In this document: positions 44,661-53,568 of the stretch, piece after piece
Position numbering within the stretch: the first letter of the stretch is position 1
Layout: the number at the start of each line of letters is the position of its first letter
Assembly: GCA_040753915.1 (NCBI GenBank)
Contig: JBFMDN010000007.1
Span: 66,514-130,513 of the forward strand
Source of the DNA: JBFMDN01 sp040753915
GTDB taxonomy: Bacteria; Desulfobacterota; Desulfomonilia; Desulfomonilales; Desulfomonilaceae
Length of the DNA: 64,000 bases
Reading direction: 5' to 3'
Position numbers and translations under genes: made by a program
The notes under the pieces: generated by a model
What the model saw: only the letters and a program-made list of their open reading frames with translations
Told to the model about the DNA's origin: nothing
Database searches by the model: none

Positions 44661-45704
44661 TTGGGCAAGCAGGATGTTTTGGACGCCATCCGAGGCCTGC
44701 CGACAAAGAGAGCTCCGTGGGTACCGTACGTCGGTGTTCATGCCGCGCACTTGATAGGACAACCGGCGGAAAGATACTTTCAAGATCCGGAGCTGATAGC
44801 TGAAGGTGTCCTTTACGCCGCTACACGGTACAAAGCAGACGGTATCCCGCTGCTTTTCGATACGTCTATAGAAGCTATTTCAATGGGCTGCGAGTACAGA
44901 TGGTGGCCCGATAGTCCCCCATCGATTGTCGAGCATCCTCTTCGGAACTGCAGCCTCCGACAATCCGGTATCCAAATTCCCGGCCCGACGAGCGGTCGGT
45001 GGCCGATAGTTATCTCGGCAGGCAAAAAGCTTAAGGCGCAACTTGGTGATGTAGCACTCTACGGAGTCCTCTGCGGGCCGCTTACTCTAGCGTGGTACTT
45101 ACGGGGGATAGCAATCTATACTGACCTTTACAAGAATGAGGCAGAAGCAAAGGAGCTTATTTCCTACTGTGGAGAAGTAGCACGCGAGGCCGCCCGTATC
45201 TACGCTGAGGACATAGGTTGTGACGTCCTTGCCATGATCGATCCCCTGGTTTCCCAGATCAAGCCCGATGTCTTCCGCAAGTACGTCTACCCTGCCGCGC
45301 AGCCGGCCATTGAGGTAGCAAGGGAATCGGGGAAAGCCTCTGTCTTCTTGGTTTACGGAGACGCTACAGAAGTTCTCGAAGAGGTGGCCCAGGTGGGTAC
45401 CGACGGATTTGCCGTAGATGAGCAACTCAATCTTGCATACGCTCGCGATGTTGCCCACAAATACGGGGTTGGTTTTGGGGGCAATCTGAAGGTCACCACA
45501 GCTCTGTCTCTCGGGATCATCTCTCCGCGGGAAGACGCAATCGCATGCTTGGCCGCAGGAGGTACGAGGGGTTACGTATTTTCTCCCGGCTCGGATCTAC
45601 CGTACGACGTTCCACCAGACCATATAGACCAAGTCCTGGAAGCCGCTGATTGGTTCTCGAAACATTACACTAGATACCCTGTTCCCAGGAGGGAATCAGG
45701 ATAA
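44661..45704 (+). CDS. UroD/MtaA-fold protein lacking the zinc ligands, putative methyltransferase
   Basis: 347 residues of the uroporphyrinogen-decarboxylase superfamily, started by TTG at 44661 behind a perfect AGGAGGTGA. The strand that normally carries His-x-Cys-Gly reads FLVYGDATEV, and the later zinc Cys region reads FSPGSDLPYDVP. All three MtaA-type zinc ligands are therefore absent. It is first in the operon with MtrH-like, MtaA-like and corrinoid proteins. UroD-fold proteins in O-demethylase systems (MtvB-like) can be the substrate-specific methyltransferase, which is one possibility here. Substrate unknown. Confidence 0.75.
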   Translation: MGKQDVLDAIRGLPTKRAPWVPYVGVHAAHLIGQPAERYFQDPELIAEGVLYAATRYKADGIPLLFDTSIEAISMGCEYRWWPDSPPSIVEHPLRNCSLRQSGIQIPGPTSGRWPIVISAGKKLKAQLGDVALYGVLCGPLTLAWYLRGIAIYTDLYKNEAEAKELISYCGEVAREAARIYAEDIGCDVLAMIDPLVSQIKPDVFRKYVYPAAQPAIEVARESGKASVFLVYGDATEVLEEVAQVGTDGFAVDEQLNLAYARDVAHKYGVGFGGNLKVTTALSLGIISPREDAIACLAAGGTRGYVFSPGSDLPYDVPPDHIDQVLEAADWFSKHYTRYPVPRRESG

Positions 45705-45871
45705 CATATTGGACTGAGGCCATTGCTGCACTGCTCGGTCTCAAGCACCTGCAAGCGCCGATCCCGAGCGTAACAGAGGAATCGGCATTGAAGTTGACCG
45801 CGATTAGGAAGTTAGAGAAGCGCAGAGTAGTCTCGGGACGCACAAGCTGTGCCGGAAAACAGGGGGCATGA
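45701..45871 (+). other. Open frame without a standard start codon
   Basis: 56 codons following directly on the zinc-less UroD-like gene. The sequence is protein-like (AIAALLGLKHLQAPIPSVTE, then LKLTAIRKLEKRRVVSGRTS). The only plausible starts are ATA (45701), eight bases after AGGAGG, or ATT (45722). Either a rare-start small protein or chance. Confidence 0.25.
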
Positions 45872-45934
45872 GACGCGTGGTGCGAGACAAGCAGATTCCA
45901 AGTCATACAACTTAGGAGGAAGGGAGGAACAAAG

Positions 45935-46882
45935 ATGTTCGTGTTCGAGACTGAGCAGAAGGTGTGTGAGGTCGGTGGGGTCAAGTTCGGCGGACAGCCG
46001 GGTCAATACCCCACGGTGGTCATCCCGTCAATCTTTCAAAAGGGAGACAAAGTATTCGAAGGAAAACGAAAGGAAGGGTTTAGCGAGAAACGCGCCAAAG
46101 AGCTTATACAGACTACTGATAAGCTCTCCAAAGAGTCAGGTGTTGCGTGCATGGCCGATATCGTGGCTACAAAAGGCGATGAATTCAAGACATACATTGA
46201 TTTCTTCGTCAGTGTTACTGACATGCCGTTCTGCGTTGACGCCTGGGTAATGAAAGCCAAGCTGGAAGGGGCGAAATACTGCGCGGACAAAGGGCTGCTG
46301 GACCGAATGTTTTACAACAGTATCACGGTCTGGGAAAAGGACCTGGAGACGGAAATCAGAGAAATTGCCGCAATGGGTGTTAAGCACGTCCTTCTGGTTG
46401 CATTCGACATGAATGACCAGATGCCTACCGGAAGGATATCAGGAACGCAAATGCTACTGGACGCCATTGATAAGGTGGGAGCAAAATTTGAGAGCATTTT
46501 TGTGGATACCTCGGTAATGAATGGTCCAGCCACTGCTTTCTGTTCGCTTGCCAATAGATTGATCAAGGAGAAGTGGGGTTTTCCCTGCGGGAGTGCTCCG
46601 TCCAACGGCTCGTACATGTGGAAGGCTGCCCGAGAGATGTGGGGCCAGAGCGGATGGGCAGGATCAGATGCGGCGCTGCAGGCAGTAGCGACCACGCTGT
46701 ATCACGATGTGATCTTCTCCGGTCCCATGGCCGGATCTGAACGCATCATCCCCGCTGTCGCCATGGCCGACGCTTTCACGGCCACCTTGGTTTTTGGAGA
46801 GACAAAGAAGCTCCCGGAATCAGATAACCATCCCCTGAGAAAGCTGTTCCCCGAGTTTGTAGAACAGCTCCAGGGAATGTGA
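45935..46882 (+). CDS. MtrH-like methyltetrahydropterin:corrinoid methyltransferase
   Basis: 315 residues similar to the H subunit of methyl-H4MPT:CoM methyltransferase and its bacterial relatives (MtgA/MtvA-type). Those move methyl groups between tetrahydrofolate-type carriers and corrinoid proteins. GGVKFGGQPGQYPTVVIPSIF, CMADIVATKGDEF, FVDTSVMNGPA, PCGSAPSNGSYMW and the GSERIIPA segment support the call. A run of AGGAGGAAGGGAGG precedes the ATG. In this operon it would put the methyl group onto tetrahydrofolate. Confidence 0.85.
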   Translation: MFVFETEQKVCEVGGVKFGGQPGQYPTVVIPSIFQKGDKVFEGKRKEGFSEKRAKELIQTTDKLSKESGVACMADIVATKGDEFKTYIDFFVSVTDMPFCVDAWVMKAKLEGAKYCADKGLLDRMFYNSITVWEKDLETEIREIAAMGVKHVLLVAFDMNDQMPTGRISGTQMLLDAIDKVGAKFESIFVDTSVMNGPATAFCSLANRLIKEKWGFPCGSAPSNGSYMWKAAREMWGQSGWAGSDAALQAVATTLYHDVIFSGPMAGSERIIPAVAMADAFTATLVFGETKKLPESDNHPLRKLFPEFVEQLQGM

Positions 46883-46978
46883 GGTTTGGCAGCAAGTGCG
46901 GGGTTGCCCTTACCGACCGTAAACTACGGAGGCATTAACTGCCGACGGTGACATCAGGAAAAAGAAAGGAAAGAGCTA

Positions 46979-48019
46979 ATGGCAGAAATGAAGCCCAGAG
47001 AAAGAGTTCAGAGGCTTCTCAGGCGAGAGCCGGTAGACAGGATGCCGGTGTTCAGCGGGATGGGCATGGTAACTATTCAAGCGATCGAGAAATTGGGAAT
47101 ACGTTTCGCCCAAGTCCATGGATCGGCAGAGTATCTGGCCAAGTCAGCAACGCTGAGCGCAGATATTTTCGGCTTTGACTCTGTCGTGATACCTTACGAC
47201 ATGTGTACTATTCCCGAGGCCATGGGCCGTGGATGCTCGGTCTACGAGAATGCCGAAGGAGTCCTCTATCCGACTGTACCCTCTAAGTGGGAGCGCTTCT
47301 GGGAAACGGATATCCCGCCAAACTACTTGGATCAGGGGCGTATGCCAGTGGTGGAAGAAGCATTCAAGACACTGATCGCCGAGAACAAATACGCTGTTGG
47401 AGCCTGGGTTCTGGGACCGTTTACCATGGCCGGACAGGTCACCGAGCTGGATCTGTTGCTCAAAGGCATCAAGAAAGACAAAGAGAAAGTTCAGGAGTTT
47501 CAAGACAAGATGACCGATGTGGTTATCGCGGTTGCAAAGCGCTATCAGGCTTTGGGTGCAGACTACATCAACATTCGGGAAATGGGATCGGGCACCGATT
47601 TGCTTTCACCACGCATGTGGAAGACTCTGATTCAACCGTACCTGCAAAGAATCTTCGCCGCCTTGGAGTCTCCCAAGATTCTCCATATTTGTGGCGGCAC
47701 AGACTTGATCGTGGAAATGATGAACGATTGCGGTGCGGATGCTCTGAGTTTTGACCAAAAAAACAATTTGGCAGAAACAAGAAAGAAGATCGGCAATGAT
47801 GTTCTCTTGTTCGGTAATTTCGATCCATACGGCACCCTCTGTCAGATGGATGCATCCCAAGTCGAAGATGTCATTAAGGGCTGCATAGACGCCGGCGTCG
47901 ATGCTGTCTGGCCTGGATGCGACATCTGGCCCGAAGTGAAGAAAGAAAACGTAGAGGCTTACGTACAGGCCGTCAAAACCTATGGGAAGAACCCTTCACC
48001 CGCGGTAGGACGCATATAG
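46979..48019 (+). CDS. MtaA/MtbA-like methyltransferase, UroD family, with intact zinc site
   Basis: 346 residues. Unlike the paralogue at 44661, the zinc ligands are present: His236 and Cys238 in LHICGGTD, and Cys314 in WPGCDIWPEV. It starts with a family-typical MKPRERVQRLLRREPVDRMP. Zinc in this family activates a thiol or other nucleophile. Possible roles are demethylating the corrinoid protein or acting as the substrate methyltransferase. The corrinoid gene follows after 29 bases. Confidence 0.83.
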   Translation: MAEMKPRERVQRLLRREPVDRMPVFSGMGMVTIQAIEKLGIRFAQVHGSAEYLAKSATLSADIFGFDSVVIPYDMCTIPEAMGRGCSVYENAEGVLYPTVPSKWERFWETDIPPNYLDQGRMPVVEEAFKTLIAENKYAVGAWVLGPFTMAGQVTELDLLLKGIKKDKEKVQEFQDKMTDVVIAVAKRYQALGADYINIREMGSGTDLLSPRMWKTLIQPYLQRIFAALESPKILHICGGTDLIVEMMNDCGADALSFDQKNNLAETRKKIGNDVLLFGNFDPYGTLCQMDASQVEDVIKGCIDAGVDAVWPGCDIWPEVKKENVEAYVQAVKTYGKNPSPAVGRI

Positions 48020-48048
48020 AAAACCACAACATAATTGGAGGAAAACAC

Positions 48049-48738
48049 ATGGTATCAGAGGCAAGGCGAGAAGAAATCCTCAAGAACCTCTCCGACGGAG
48101 TGGTCGAATACGCAGAGGATCAGGTAAAGGAATGGGCTAACATTGCCGTTGAAGAGGGGCTGGATGCATTTGACGCTATCATGAACGGCTTGGCCGCTGG
48201 CATGGAAATTGTCGGTGATCTTTACGATCGACAAGAGTACTTCGTACCGGAGATCCTGATGTGTGCTGACGCCCTTTATGCCGGGCTCGATATCCTCAGA
48301 CCTCACATGTCGGTAGAATCGTCAGGAGATCTCAAAGGTCAGGTAGTCATTGGAACGGTTCAGGGTGACGTGCACGACATCGGGAAAAACCTCATCAAGA
48401 TGATGTTCGACGTGGCAGGGTTCACTGTGCACGATCTGGGTCGAGACGTGCCCCTTGAGAAATTCGCCGAAGAGCAGCTCAGGACCGATTCTGACATCGT
48501 CGCTCTGTCGGCCATGATGACCACTACTATGATGGGAATGAAGAAGGTCATCCAAATGATCAAGGAGAAGAACCCGAACGTGGCCATCATGCTGGGCGGG
48601 GCTCCGGTCACCAAGGACGTGGCGAACCTCTTCGGAGCGGACGGCTATGCCGAAAGTGCTGGGAACGCAGTCCAGGAGGCCATCAAGATGATCTCCCGAC
48701 TCCGTGAGCTGCAGAACAAGGGTATCCAGGGAAGCTGA
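48049..48738 (+). CDS. Methyltransferase corrinoid protein
   Basis: 229 residues. A helical cap (~1-90) is followed by the B12-binding domain with His109 in GDVHDIGKNL, LGRDVPLEKF, SAMMTTTMMGMKKVI and IMLGGAPVT. Start at ATG 48049 after ATTGGAGG. It is shorter than the methanol carrier at 33097 and resembles MtbC/MttC/MtvC-type carriers. Central methyl carrier of the second locus. Confidence 0.92.
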   Translation: MVSEARREEILKNLSDGVVEYAEDQVKEWANIAVEEGLDAFDAIMNGLAAGMEIVGDLYDRQEYFVPEILMCADALYAGLDILRPHMSVESSGDLKGQVVIGTVQGDVHDIGKNLIKMMFDVAGFTVHDLGRDVPLEKFAEEQLRTDSDIVALSAMMTTTMMGMKKVIQMIKEKNPNVAIMLGGAPVTKDVANLFGADGYAESAGNAVQEAIKMISRLRELQNKGIQGS

Positions 48739-49405
48739 TCTGTAGTGCAGGTGTGACGATGGTGGCAATACCCGGGGCAATGTGTTTGTGGGACTGAGCG
48801 GAGGCGTCCATCGCGATGGTGGGCCTTGAGGAGGTTCAGATCAGGAGCAATGGGCCCTCGAAAGCCAGGCGAGCGGCACTTGAGCTTTTGACGACGCTGG
48901 GGGAAGTGAGCCTTTATCTGAGCCCCCAGAGGCGGCTTTCCCCCATACGGACAAGGCGGTGACGTCGTGAGATTTCCGTGCACCTCCACAGATCCCGCCT
49001 CGGCCGAATGCCTAATGTCTGGTTGACCCCAGTGCATGCTACTGAAGATCCTGCATATGGAGAGCGGCGTGAATCGTACAACACGGTGATCACGGAGACA
49101 GGCGGATAGAGGGCTGCGACACGGCAGTTCCAGAGCCGATTCAGACGGATGCAGGTGTGTCCGATGGCTGGGGCATGATCATTCCGTAGCTACGACGGAC
49201 AATAAAATACAGAGCAAGGCGAATTAGCGCTCAGGTCCCGGGCGAGTGCTGACCCTTCCTCTGTTGCAATCGCCATTTGGGCTCGTCCCGCGTGGCATAC
49301 CGTGTTGGTGCGGGTGCGCTCGCACATTTGCGGTTTCGGTGACTGCGTGACAGAAATGAATGCATCACGGATGTGAGAAACATTGGGAAGAAAGGTGACT
49401 AGTCA
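48739..49405. other. 667-base gap between corrinoid protein and activator
   Basis: One 48-codon frame (48816-48962) with a distant GGAGG is possible but weak. An A/T-rich ACAATAAAATAC at ~49199 could be a -10 region. No clear terminator or conserved element. Confidence 0.35.
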
Positions 49406-51478
49406 ATGGAAAAGAAGAAGCATATGGTGATCTTCCAACCATCGGCACGGCGTGGCCTCATAGAAGAAGGGACCAACCTCATAGATGCCTCTCGCCAGCT
49501 TGGTGTGGATATCGAAGCCCTGTGCGGAGAGAAAAAGAAATGCGGAAAATGCAAGGTCAGAATCGAACAGGGCTTCTTTGAGAAGTTCGGTATCACCTCG
49601 AGCAAGAACCACGCTTCTGAGTGGCAGGAAGAAGAAGACAAGTTCTTCAACCCCGAGCAAAAAGAGGCTGGTTTCCGCCTTGCGTGCGTGGCCAAAGTGG
49701 AAGGTGACCTCCTCGTCTTTGTTCCTGAAGAAGCCCGAGCAGGCAAACAGATCGTCAGCAAGGCTGCCAGAGATATCCATATCGATTGGAACCCCGCTGT
49801 AAAACTGTACTATGTGCAGGTGGTTCCGCCCTCATTTGAGGACCCGCTCGGAGACTTCGAACGGATCTGTGCAGAGCTCGAGCGCAATTACGGTCTCAGA
49901 GACCTCAACATCGACTGGTATGCCCTGAGAAAACTTCCTCGACGCCAGAGAGAGGGAAACTGGAAAATTACAGTTGCAGTCTGGATGGACAAGGAAATAA
50001 TCCGAGTAATGCCCGGCGAGGTAAAAGATCTCTACGGAATGGCCATTGACGTGGGAACGACGACCGTTGCGGCGTATCTCTGCAACTTGCGAACCATGGA
50101 GGTTATCAACACGGTTTCCATGATGAACCCGCAGTGCAAGTACGGCGAGGACGTCATGGCTCGAATCACCTACCACATGATGCATCCAGGCGGCCTGGAG
50201 ACGATGAGCAGGGATATTCTCGACGGCCTGAACAATCTGGTGCAGCAGGCTTGCGAGGCTACCCATCCCCCGAAGAAAAAGAAGGTGGAGGAAGCAGAAC
50301 CAGAAGCAGAAAAAGGAGTTGAGGTCTTCGGAGACGAGGCCGAGGAAGTTGAGGAAAAGAAGTACCTGTGCCTGTCGCCAAACGATCTTGTTGACATGAC
50401 TCTCGTGGGCAACACGGCCATGCATCACATCCTGCTCCAGCTCGACCCCGAGTTTGTGGGGCTTGCACCGTTCCCCCCCGTCATTCACCGAGGCCTAGAC
50501 ATTCGGGCTCGCGACCTAGGTATAAGGATCAACGACTCGGCCTACGTGCATGTTCTCCCGAATGAAGCAGGTTTCGTTGGTGCAGACAATGTGGGTGTGT
50601 TGATCGCAGAGGAGCCGTACAAGCACGATGAGATTCAGCTCATAATCGATATCGGGACTAACGGTGAGCTGGTACTGGGCAACAATAAGAAGATGATTTC
50701 GTGCTCCTGTGCGACCGGTCCTGCTCTGGAAGGGGCGCAGTTGAGCTTCGGGATGCGTGCTGCTCCGGGAGCCATTGAGCGTATTGTCATAGATCCCGAA
50801 ACACACGAGGTTGACTACAAGGTCATAGGCAGAGACGCGTGGCTCAAGTACTCGAAGCCTGAGGAGATGAAGACCAAGGGCATATGCGGCTCCGGCATCC
50901 TCGACGTGCTGGCCGAGCTCTATCGCTCCGGAGTTATAGGGAAGAGCGGGCGATTTAGCAAGAACCAGAAGTCGAATCGGTACCGAATTAACCCTGACAC
51001 CAAGCAACCTGAATTTGTCATCGCATGGGCTAACGAAACCTCGATCAACAAAGATGTGGTCATAAGCCAAAAGGATATACGCCAGATTCAGTTGGGCAAA
51101 GGAGCCCTCTATACTGGATGCAAGCTGATGATGCGGCGTATGGGATTGGAAAAGGTAGACGTAATCAAGATCGCTGGCGCTTTTGGAACTCATGTTGACA
51201 AGACCAAAGCACTCATTATGGGACTTTTCCCGGATTGCGACCTGGAGAATGTTTACGCCGTCGGAAACGCAGCCGGGGATGGTGCTCGTGCAGCACTCTT
51301 GAACCGTGAGAAGAGGGCTGAAGCAAACTGGGTATCTCGCAATGTGGAGTACATCGAGCTCACAGTGGAAGAAGACTTCCAGCAGCAGTTCATGGAATCC
51401 ATGCAGATACCTCACATGAAGGACCAATTCCCGCACTTGGAAGGAATTGTGCCGCCGGAGATTCTGCATCAGAAATGA
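49406..51478 (+). CDS. RACo-type corrinoid activator: [2Fe-2S] and ASKHA domain protein
   Basis: Reductive activator of corrinoid proteins, 690 residues. The N-terminal plant-type [2Fe-2S] domain has Cys40-x5-Cys46-x2-Cys49 and Cys94. A linker follows, then the ASKHA (DUF4445) part with YGMAIDVGTTTVAAYL, LVGNTAMHHI, IIDIGTNGEL, CATGPALEGAQLSFGM and KGICGSGILDVLAELY. A charged Lys/Glu-rich insert of ~35 residues (287-320) interrupts the domain before KYLCLSPNDL and is not part of the usual core. Likely activates the carrier encoded just upstream. Confidence 0.92.
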   Translation: MEKKKHMVIFQPSARRGLIEEGTNLIDASRQLGVDIEALCGEKKKCGKCKVRIEQGFFEKFGITSSKNHASEWQEEEDKFFNPEQKEAGFRLACVAKVEGDLLVFVPEEARAGKQIVSKAARDIHIDWNPAVKLYYVQVVPPSFEDPLGDFERICAELERNYGLRDLNIDWYALRKLPRRQREGNWKITVAVWMDKEIIRVMPGEVKDLYGMAIDVGTTTVAAYLCNLRTMEVINTVSMMNPQCKYGEDVMARITYHMMHPGGLETMSRDILDGLNNLVQQACEATHPPKKKKVEEAEPEAEKGVEVFGDEAEEVEEKKYLCLSPNDLVDMTLVGNTAMHHILLQLDPEFVGLAPFPPVIHRGLDIRARDLGIRINDSAYVHVLPNEAGFVGADNVGVLIAEEPYKHDEIQLIIDIGTNGELVLGNNKKMISCSCATGPALEGAQLSFGMRAAPGAIERIVIDPETHEVDYKVIGRDAWLKYSKPEEMKTKGICGSGILDVLAELYRSGVIGKSGRFSKNQKSNRYRINPDTKQPEFVIAWANETSINKDVVISQKDIRQIQLGKGALYTGCKLMMRRMGLEKVDVIKIAGAFGTHVDKTKALIMGLFPDCDLENVYAVGNAAGDGARAALLNREKRAEANWVSRNVEYIELTVEEDFQQQFMESMQIPHMKDQFPHLEGIVPPEILHQK

Positions 51479-51533
51479 TGCGGTCAACAAAAGGCGCTGC
51501 ACTGCTGTGCGCTAAAGAACGCAGAAGTCAACT

Positions 51534-51564
51534 CGCGGCGCCGCAACTTGAAAGTCGCGGCGCC
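51534..51564. repeat. Duplicated GC-rich palindrome after the activator gene
   Basis: GCGGCGCCG occurs twice, 12 bases apart, and can fold into a strong hairpin (GCGGCGCCGC loop GCGGCGCCG). No T run follows. Possibly a transcript end or attenuator before the next small gene. Confidence 0.4.
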
Positions 51565-51752
51565 GAAGACCGCCAGAAAGGAGGTGGGCTTGAATTCCGC
51601 CGCCTTGACCTCACGTGATAATGAGCTATACTTGTTGCGCGCCCAGAAAGAAGTTCGGTGTAGGCGACCGTGAGACCGGGTGACTCGCTTGCCGGGTATT
51701 CCTCTCAAAGAGGCGTTGTCTGCAACGAAACAAGAACGATCCCTCGGAGGGT

Positions 51753-52091
51753 ATGTTGACACGATTGAAAGTGAGCGCAGGTGCCTGCGGATTTCAAACA
51801 ATTGTCAAAGCGGAGAAGGACGGCAAATACTGCGTGAGAATCGTATTGACCTCAGATTGCGAGTCCGTGGAGGAGCTCAGCGTTGTGTTGGAAAGGAACG
51901 GCACGTTTCAGTTGAAAGAGATTATGGCGAAAGGCGATGAAAAGAACCCGATCTTTCGAGCATCGTCTGACGTCCTGCCACATTCAGCGTGCCCAGTCCG
52001 AATAGCAATAATCAAGGCCGCTGAGGTGGAGCTGGGTTTGGCTGTTCCACGGCCTGTGTGCATGGAGTTTGAGTCTGAGTCCGAAACGTGA
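51753..52091 (+). CDS. Small conserved-looking hypothetical protein
   Basis: 112 residues from ATG 51753 preceded by CTCGGAGGGT. The pattern (VSAGACGFQTIVKAEKDGKYCVRIVLTSDCESVEEL, in parts) alternates beta strands and helices. There are four cysteines, and the C-terminus has CPVRIAIIKAAEVELGLAVPRPV. I do not recognise the family with certainty. Small proteins of this sort accompany corrinoid methyltransferase genes and DUF2284 proteins. Its place between the activator and a DUF2284 gene supports a shared role. Confidence 0.65.
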   Translation: MLTRLKVSAGACGFQTIVKAEKDGKYCVRIVLTSDCESVEELSVVLERNGTFQLKEIMAKGDEKNPIFRASSDVLPHSACPVRIAIIKAAEVELGLAVPRPVCMEFESESET

Positions 52092-52242
52092 GCTGATCTC
52101 GCCGAATGACGAATGGTCAATGGGGATAACCGGGCCGAAGTGTTGCGGTGGAAGAGCCGTAGTCTCGGCATACGTGTTAAGCCGCCAAGCTTGATGGCCG
52201 CAGACCGCATCGCGAGCAAGGCCGTGGACGGGAGCACCAGAG

Positions 52243-52905
52243 ATGGCAGTAGAGTTGGTTGACAGGGAAGCGCAGGTACCGCTCAGAAAAAAGCAACCCG
52301 TTCGTCTCAAGAGCGGGTGCCAAGCACAAGTTGGTCACCCGACTACCAGAATAACCCCCGATGTTCTTGAACAGATAAGACAGTTGGCGGAGGAACTGGG
52401 CTTTCAAGAGATTCATGCTCTGAAGGCCTCAGAAATCGTCATTGCCAGATGGGTAGGGTTGAAATGTCAATATGGGTGCGCAAACTACGGTACCAACTGG
52501 TGTTGTCCGCCAGCGGCCCCGAATTCGGAGACGGTGCGTGAGCTCCTTTCCGAATATGAGATTGCCCTATTGTTGGTACGCCGACACAAGAATGAGCAGT
52601 TCTATCGAAATTCAACAGAGAAACGTCGTTTCCAGATCAAACAGTGGAAATCCACGGTGGCATTGGAACGAAAGCTCTTCCTGATGGGATATTATAAGGC
52701 ATTCGGTCTACCCGCGGAGACGTGCGCGTTGTGTAAGAAGTGCTCATATCCGGGAAGATGCAAGTTTCCTAACGAAAAACGGCCCGCGATGGAAGCCTGC
52801 TCCATCGACGTATTCCAAACCATCAAGCGGTTAGGCAAGTCCTTTGAGCTGGCAACCAACGTGAAGGACACGTATAACTCCTACTCCCTTATATTGCTCG
52901 CGTGA
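52243..52905 (+). CDS. DUF2284 Cys-rich metal-binding protein
   Basis: 220 residues with two cysteine clusters: CQYGCANYGTNWCCPP (~residues 75-91) and CALCKKCSYPGRCKFP followed by MEAC (~165-190). The YGTNWCCPP form is diagnostic of the DUF2284 predicted metal-binding family, likely Fe-S. The biochemical role is unknown. It ends the second methyltransferase run and has a distant relative on the minus strand at 62980. The first ~40 residues are less conserved; the start codon could lie downstream. Confidence 0.8.
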   Translation: MAVELVDREAQVPLRKKQPVRLKSGCQAQVGHPTTRITPDVLEQIRQLAEELGFQEIHALKASEIVIARWVGLKCQYGCANYGTNWCCPPAAPNSETVRELLSEYEIALLLVRRHKNEQFYRNSTEKRRFQIKQWKSTVALERKLFLMGYYKAFGLPAETCALCKKCSYPGRCKFPNEKRPAMEACSIDVFQTIKRLGKSFELATNVKDTYNSYSLILLA

Positions 52906-53304
52906 GCAACCACGATCATTGGAGTCGATTCCCATGTCACCTGGGCATGCGCTGCCGGACCACAGTAGAAGGGGCGTCTCGCCCATTTATTCCTAACGAA
53001 TGACAGGGGTGATGCCTCCCGCTCCGGCGACATACACATCATCGTAGGCAACTATGGTGAAGCGCATTGAGAACAGATCGTAACTTGATTCGCAAACCGA
53101 GTGATTGACTGCAGCGTGAACGCAACGGCCGCGCTCCACTATCATGTTGGCCATAAGCCAGGACCTCCACAGGCACCGATGGGAAGTCCCGACCTCTATT
53201 ATGACGACGTGTCGACCGAAGGCTCATTGGCTTTCAACTGGAATGAACGACACGCATGTTCAATGCGTGGCAGTATACCATAATCACTGACAACCGTATT
53301 TCGC

Positions 53305-53334
53305 TTGACTCAGTTAGGTATTCTTCTTTATAGT
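53305..53334 (+). promoter_or_regulatory. Sigma-70 promoter of the second riboswitch operon
   Basis: -35 TTGACT (53305-53310) and -10 TATAGT (53329-53334) with 18-base spacing; each matches consensus at five of six positions. The aptamer begins shortly after. Confidence 0.6.
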
Positions 53335-53344
53335 TCTTACTAAA

Positions 53345-53488
53345 GTCTGGGCGCTAACGGAACACGGTGAGAGTCCGTGGCGGTCCCGCCGCTGTAACCG
53401 GTGACGAAACCTGAAGAGCCACTGTTCGGCACAAGCCGAGCGGGAAGGGCAGGTGGAGGACGACCCGGGAGCCAGAAGACGGGCGTTC
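53345..53488 (+). promoter_or_regulatory. Cobalamin (B12) riboswitch
   Basis: Contains CACGGTGAGAGTCCGTGGCG, CCCGCCGCTGTAACCGG, AGAGCCACTG, CGGGAAGG and the B12 box GAGCCAGAAGAC in the expected order. A terminator follows 28 bases later. Confidence 0.93.
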
Positions 53489-53515
53489 AGATATGGGTAA
53501 GCTCATGGTAACCGC

Positions 53516-53548
53516 AAACCCTGCTGCTTTCTAGTGGCAGGGTTTTTG
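53516..53548 (+). terminator. Rho-independent terminator of the second riboswitch
   Basis: Stem AAACCCTGC / GCAGGGTTT with a 12-base loop and a T5 tract, directly before the dehydrogenase gene. Serves as expression platform. Confidence 0.9.
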
Positions 53549-53568
53549 TATTCAAGGGGAGAAGGTTG

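Noticed and set aside
48757..48780. TGGCAATACCCGGGGCAAT as a second sigma-54 promoter
   Set aside because: The GG-to-GC spacing is wrong and the -12 element does not match.
51566..51672. 27-codon TTG-started frame behind AAGGAGGTGGGC
   Set aside because: Very short, with no features; the Shine-Dalgarno-like run may be coincidental.
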